Part shown: positions 20,439 through 22,475 of the stretch, piece after piece
Layout: every line of letters begins with the position of its first letter
How positions within the stretch are numbered: position 1 is the first letter of the stretch
NCBI GenBank assembly: GCA_002423325.1
Contig: DIVQ01000200.1
Span: forward strand, 1-22,475
Origin: Anaerolineales bacterium UBA6128
GTDB taxonomy: Bacteria; Chloroflexota; Anaerolineae; UBA1429
DNA: 22,475 nt
Direction of reading: 5' to 3'
Translations under genes and position numbers: made by a program
Notes under the pieces: model-generated
The model's database searches: none
What the model was told of the DNA's origin: nothing
The model's input: the letters and a program-made list of their open reading frames with translations, nothing else

Positions 20439-22475
20439 CTATCTCATCGCCCAGCCGCGCGCGGCCAGCACGTTGATCTGGCCCCTGGCATGCTGCACCT
20501 CGCCCTCTACCGCCAACACCTGGGCGCCGGCCAACTCGGCGCGCTGCGCCGTAAAGATGTCGGGCTTGAAGATGACGTTCATCATTCCCCACTCGTCCTC
20601 CAGGCTGAAGAAGGCAAAGCCCTTGGCCGAGGGCGGCGCCTGCCGCACCGCCACCAACCCGGCGATGCGCACCCGCTGGCCGTTGCGCGCCGTCGCCAGA
20701 TCCTGGCTGGTGCCCAGCCCGGCCGCCGTCAGCCGTTCGCGGTACAGTTCCAGCAGGTGGCCGCCCGTCGAGACGCCGGTGACGCCGTACTCGTAGATCA
20801 GTTCTTCGTCGTGCGTCATCGGCTGCAGCGCCACGTCATCGGCCGGCAACTCCAGGGGCAGTTCGTCATGCTGATAGTGGGTGCGCCCCAGCTCCCACAG
20901 CAGGGCGCGCTTGTCGGGCTGCCAGTCGCGCATGCCGCCCGCCAGGATGACGTTCTCCACCAGCCGGCGCGCCAGCCGCGTGCGCCGGCAAAAGTCGGCC
21001 AGTCCGCTGAAGCCAGCGTCAGGGCGCGCCGCCACCACGCGTTCGGCGCCCGCCTCGCCCAGGCCCGCGACATAGCTGAACCCCACCCGGATGTCGCCAT
21101 CCTCCACCCTGCAGGCCGCCTGGCTGCGATTGACGTGCACCGGCGCCAGGCGCACCCCGTGCCGGCCCGCATCGCCCACCACGACGCGCGGCGTATAAAA
21201 GCCCATCGGCTCGTTGTTCAGCACGGCGCAATAGTACTCGGCGGGGTAATGGGCGCGCAGCCAGAGCGTGTCGTAGGCCGTCTTGGCAAAGGCCGCGGCG
21301 TGGCTCTTACAAAAGCCATAGCTGGCAAAGCCAGCCAGCTTGTCAAAGATCTCGTCCGCCAGGCTCGCTGCCACCCCCTGCGACGTAGCCCCCGCCACAA
21401 AGCGCTCGCGAAAGCGCGCCATCTCTTCGTTCGAGCGGTGGCGTGACATCGCCCGGCGCAGCAGGTCGGCCTCGCCCGCCGTGAAGCGCCCCATGGCCAT
21501 CGCCACGCGGATCACCTGCTCCTGAAAGATCACCACCCCCAGCGTCTCGCCCAGAATCGGCTTGAGCAACGGGTGCATATAGCTCACCGGCTCCAGGCCG
21601 TTGCGCCGCCGAAAGAAGGGATGCACCATATTGCCCTGCAGCGGCCCCGGGCGGATCAGCGCCACCTCGATCACGATATCGCCGAAACGCCGCGGCAGCA
21701 TCTGCACCAGCGCCTGCTGTTGCGCGCGCGACTCGACCTGAAAGGTGCCGATGGTGTCGGCCGTCTGCAGCGCCTTGTAGACCACCGGATCATCCAACGG
21801 CAGGGTGTCCAGATCGATGCGCCGGCCGTGCCCCTGCTCGATGGTGCGCAGGCACTCGTCGATGGCCGAGAGGGTGCGCAGGCACAGCAGGTCCATCTTG
21901 ATCAGGCCGGCGTCCTCCACGTTGTCCTTGTCCCACTGGATAACCACGCGCCCGGGCATGGTGGCGCGCTCCAGCGGCACGATGCGGTCCAGCGGCGCAC
22001 GCGTGATGCACATCCCGCCGACGTGGATGCTGAGATGCCGGGGAAAGCCCTCGATGGCGGCGCACAACGCGAGGAACTGCTCCCAAGTCCGCGGCGGCAC
22101 GCCCACCTCTCCGGCCACCTCCTCAACCTGGCCCCCCTGGCCCCACTTGCCCTGCGTCTTGGCCAGGCGATCGACCGTCGCCAGCGACAGCCCCAGCGCC
22201 TTGCCCACGTCGCGGATGGCCGAACGCGCGCGATAGGTGACATAGTTGCACACCATCCCGACATGTTCCTCGCCATACTTTTCGTACACATACTGCACCA
22301 CCTCTTCACGGCGGCGCGAGCAAAAGTCCAGGTCGATGTCGGGCATGACGCGCGCCTCGGTGGAGAGAAAGCGTTCAAAGAGCAGGTTGTTGGCCAGGGG
22401 GTCCAGCCCTGTGATACCTGTAGCGTAGGCCACCAGGCTGCCGGCACCAGAGCCGCGCACGTTCCACCAGATATC
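20439..22475 (-). CDS. dnaE2: Error-prone DNA polymerase III alpha subunit (DnaE2/ImuC type), 5' part missing
   Basis: 678 residues are visible; the frame runs off the right edge, so the N-terminal PHP domain (several hundred residues) is outside. The palm motif PDIDLDF (visible residues 45-51) carries two catalytic aspartates, and GLIKMDLLCLRTLSAID should carry the third. VRGSGAGSLVAYATGIT precedes it as usual. The C-terminal OB domain reads GLVAVRQAPPSAKGFAFFSLEDEWGMMNVIF, the wording of the DnaE2/ImuC group rather than of replicative DnaE. This polymerase performs translesion synthesis after DNA damage. In many bacteria it works with ImuA and ImuB; neither follows here. The protein ends in GWAMR with no long extra tail. 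The next gene is a sugar kinase behind its own promoter. Confidence 0.88.
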   Translation of the reverse strand, partial: DIWWNVRGSGAGSLVAYATGITGLDPLANNLLFERFLSTEARVMPDIDLDFCSRRREEVVQYVYEKYGEEHVGMVCNYVTYRARSAIRDVGKALGLSLATVDRLAKTQGKWGQGGQVEEVAGEVGVPPRTWEQFLALCAAIEGFPRHLSIHVGGMCITRAPLDRIVPLERATMPGRVVIQWDKDNVEDAGLIKMDLLCLRTLSAIDECLRTIEQGHGRRIDLDTLPLDDPVVYKALQTADTIGTFQVESRAQQQALVQMLPRRFGDIVIEVALIRPGPLQGNMVHPFFRRRNGLEPVSYMHPLLKPILGETLGVVIFQEQVIRVAMAMGRFTAGEADLLRRAMSRHRSNEEMARFRERFVAGATSQGVAASLADEIFDKLAGFASYGFCKSHAAAFAKTAYDTLWLRAHYPAEYYCAVLNNEPMGFYTPRVVVGDAGRHGVRLAPVHVNRSQAACRVEDGDIRVGFSYVAGLGEAGAERVVAARPDAGFSGLADFCRRTRLARRLVENVILAGGMRDWQPDKRALLWELGRTHYQHDELPLELPADDVALQPMTHDEELIYEYGVTGVSTGGHLLELYRERLTAAGLGTSQDLATARNGQRVRIAGLVAVRQAPPSAKGFAFFSLEDEWGMMNVIFKPDIFTAQRAELAGAQVLAVEGEVQHARGQINVLAARGWAMR

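Overview
The window is GC-rich, densely coded bacterial DNA of what looks like a Chloroflexota-type genome, probably an environmental anaerobe or facultative anaerobe. That placement is an inference from the gene mix and from the many short palindromic intergenic repeats; nothing in the window is a phylogenetic marker. A glycyl radical enzyme and a ferredoxin:thioredoxin-reductase-type protein suggest at least part-time anaerobic, ferredoxin-based metabolism. There are 18 protein genes, 17 on the minus strand and one (an inositol-monophosphatase-family enzyme) on the plus strand. I see no RNA genes, insertion sequences or CRISPR arrays.

Right to left, which is the direction of transcription: (1) 22475-20439, the C-terminal two thirds of an error-prone DnaE2-type DNA polymerase, cut by the window edge. 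(2) 20262-18284, a ribokinase-type sugar kinase overlapping an AcoX/NAD-kinase-like gene by ATGA, behind a good sigma-70-type promoter. (3) 18080-16680, dihydrolipoyl dehydrogenase. (4) 16531-10661, a tight run of a glycyl radical enzyme with an unusual active-site loop, a SelA-like PLP enzyme with an added beta-barrel domain, an AlbA/Schlafen-type putative regulator and a membrane-anchored cell-wall amidase. (5) 10600-9548, MtnA of methionine salvage. (6) 9377-6255, a 1040-residue fusion of a GNAT acetyltransferase to beta-sandwich and mutarotase-like modules, preceded by three perfect 19-bp tandem repeats. (7) 6095-5022, a class V aminotransferase. (8) 4918-2525, a redox operon of glutaredoxin-like protein, FTR-rubredoxin fusion, iron-type alcohol dehydrogenase and cupin. 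(9) A divergent promoter region at 1606-1732 between the plus-strand phosphatase and a minus-strand nitrilase-family hydrolase followed by a DUF2314 lipoprotein. (10) 1-291, non-coding DNA packed with hairpins.

Most of the content is central or salvage metabolism. The parts that stand out are the glycyl radical enzyme/SelA-like pair, which I read as a possible catabolic step with unknown substrate; the glutaredoxin/FTR-rubredoxin pair, a plausible ferredoxin-to-thiol relay; the GNAT-mutarotase fusion; and several families of intergenic palindromic repeats, one of which occurs twice within 2.2 kb. Start codons of the ribokinase and the phosphatase were set with the help of promoters that rule out longer versions.
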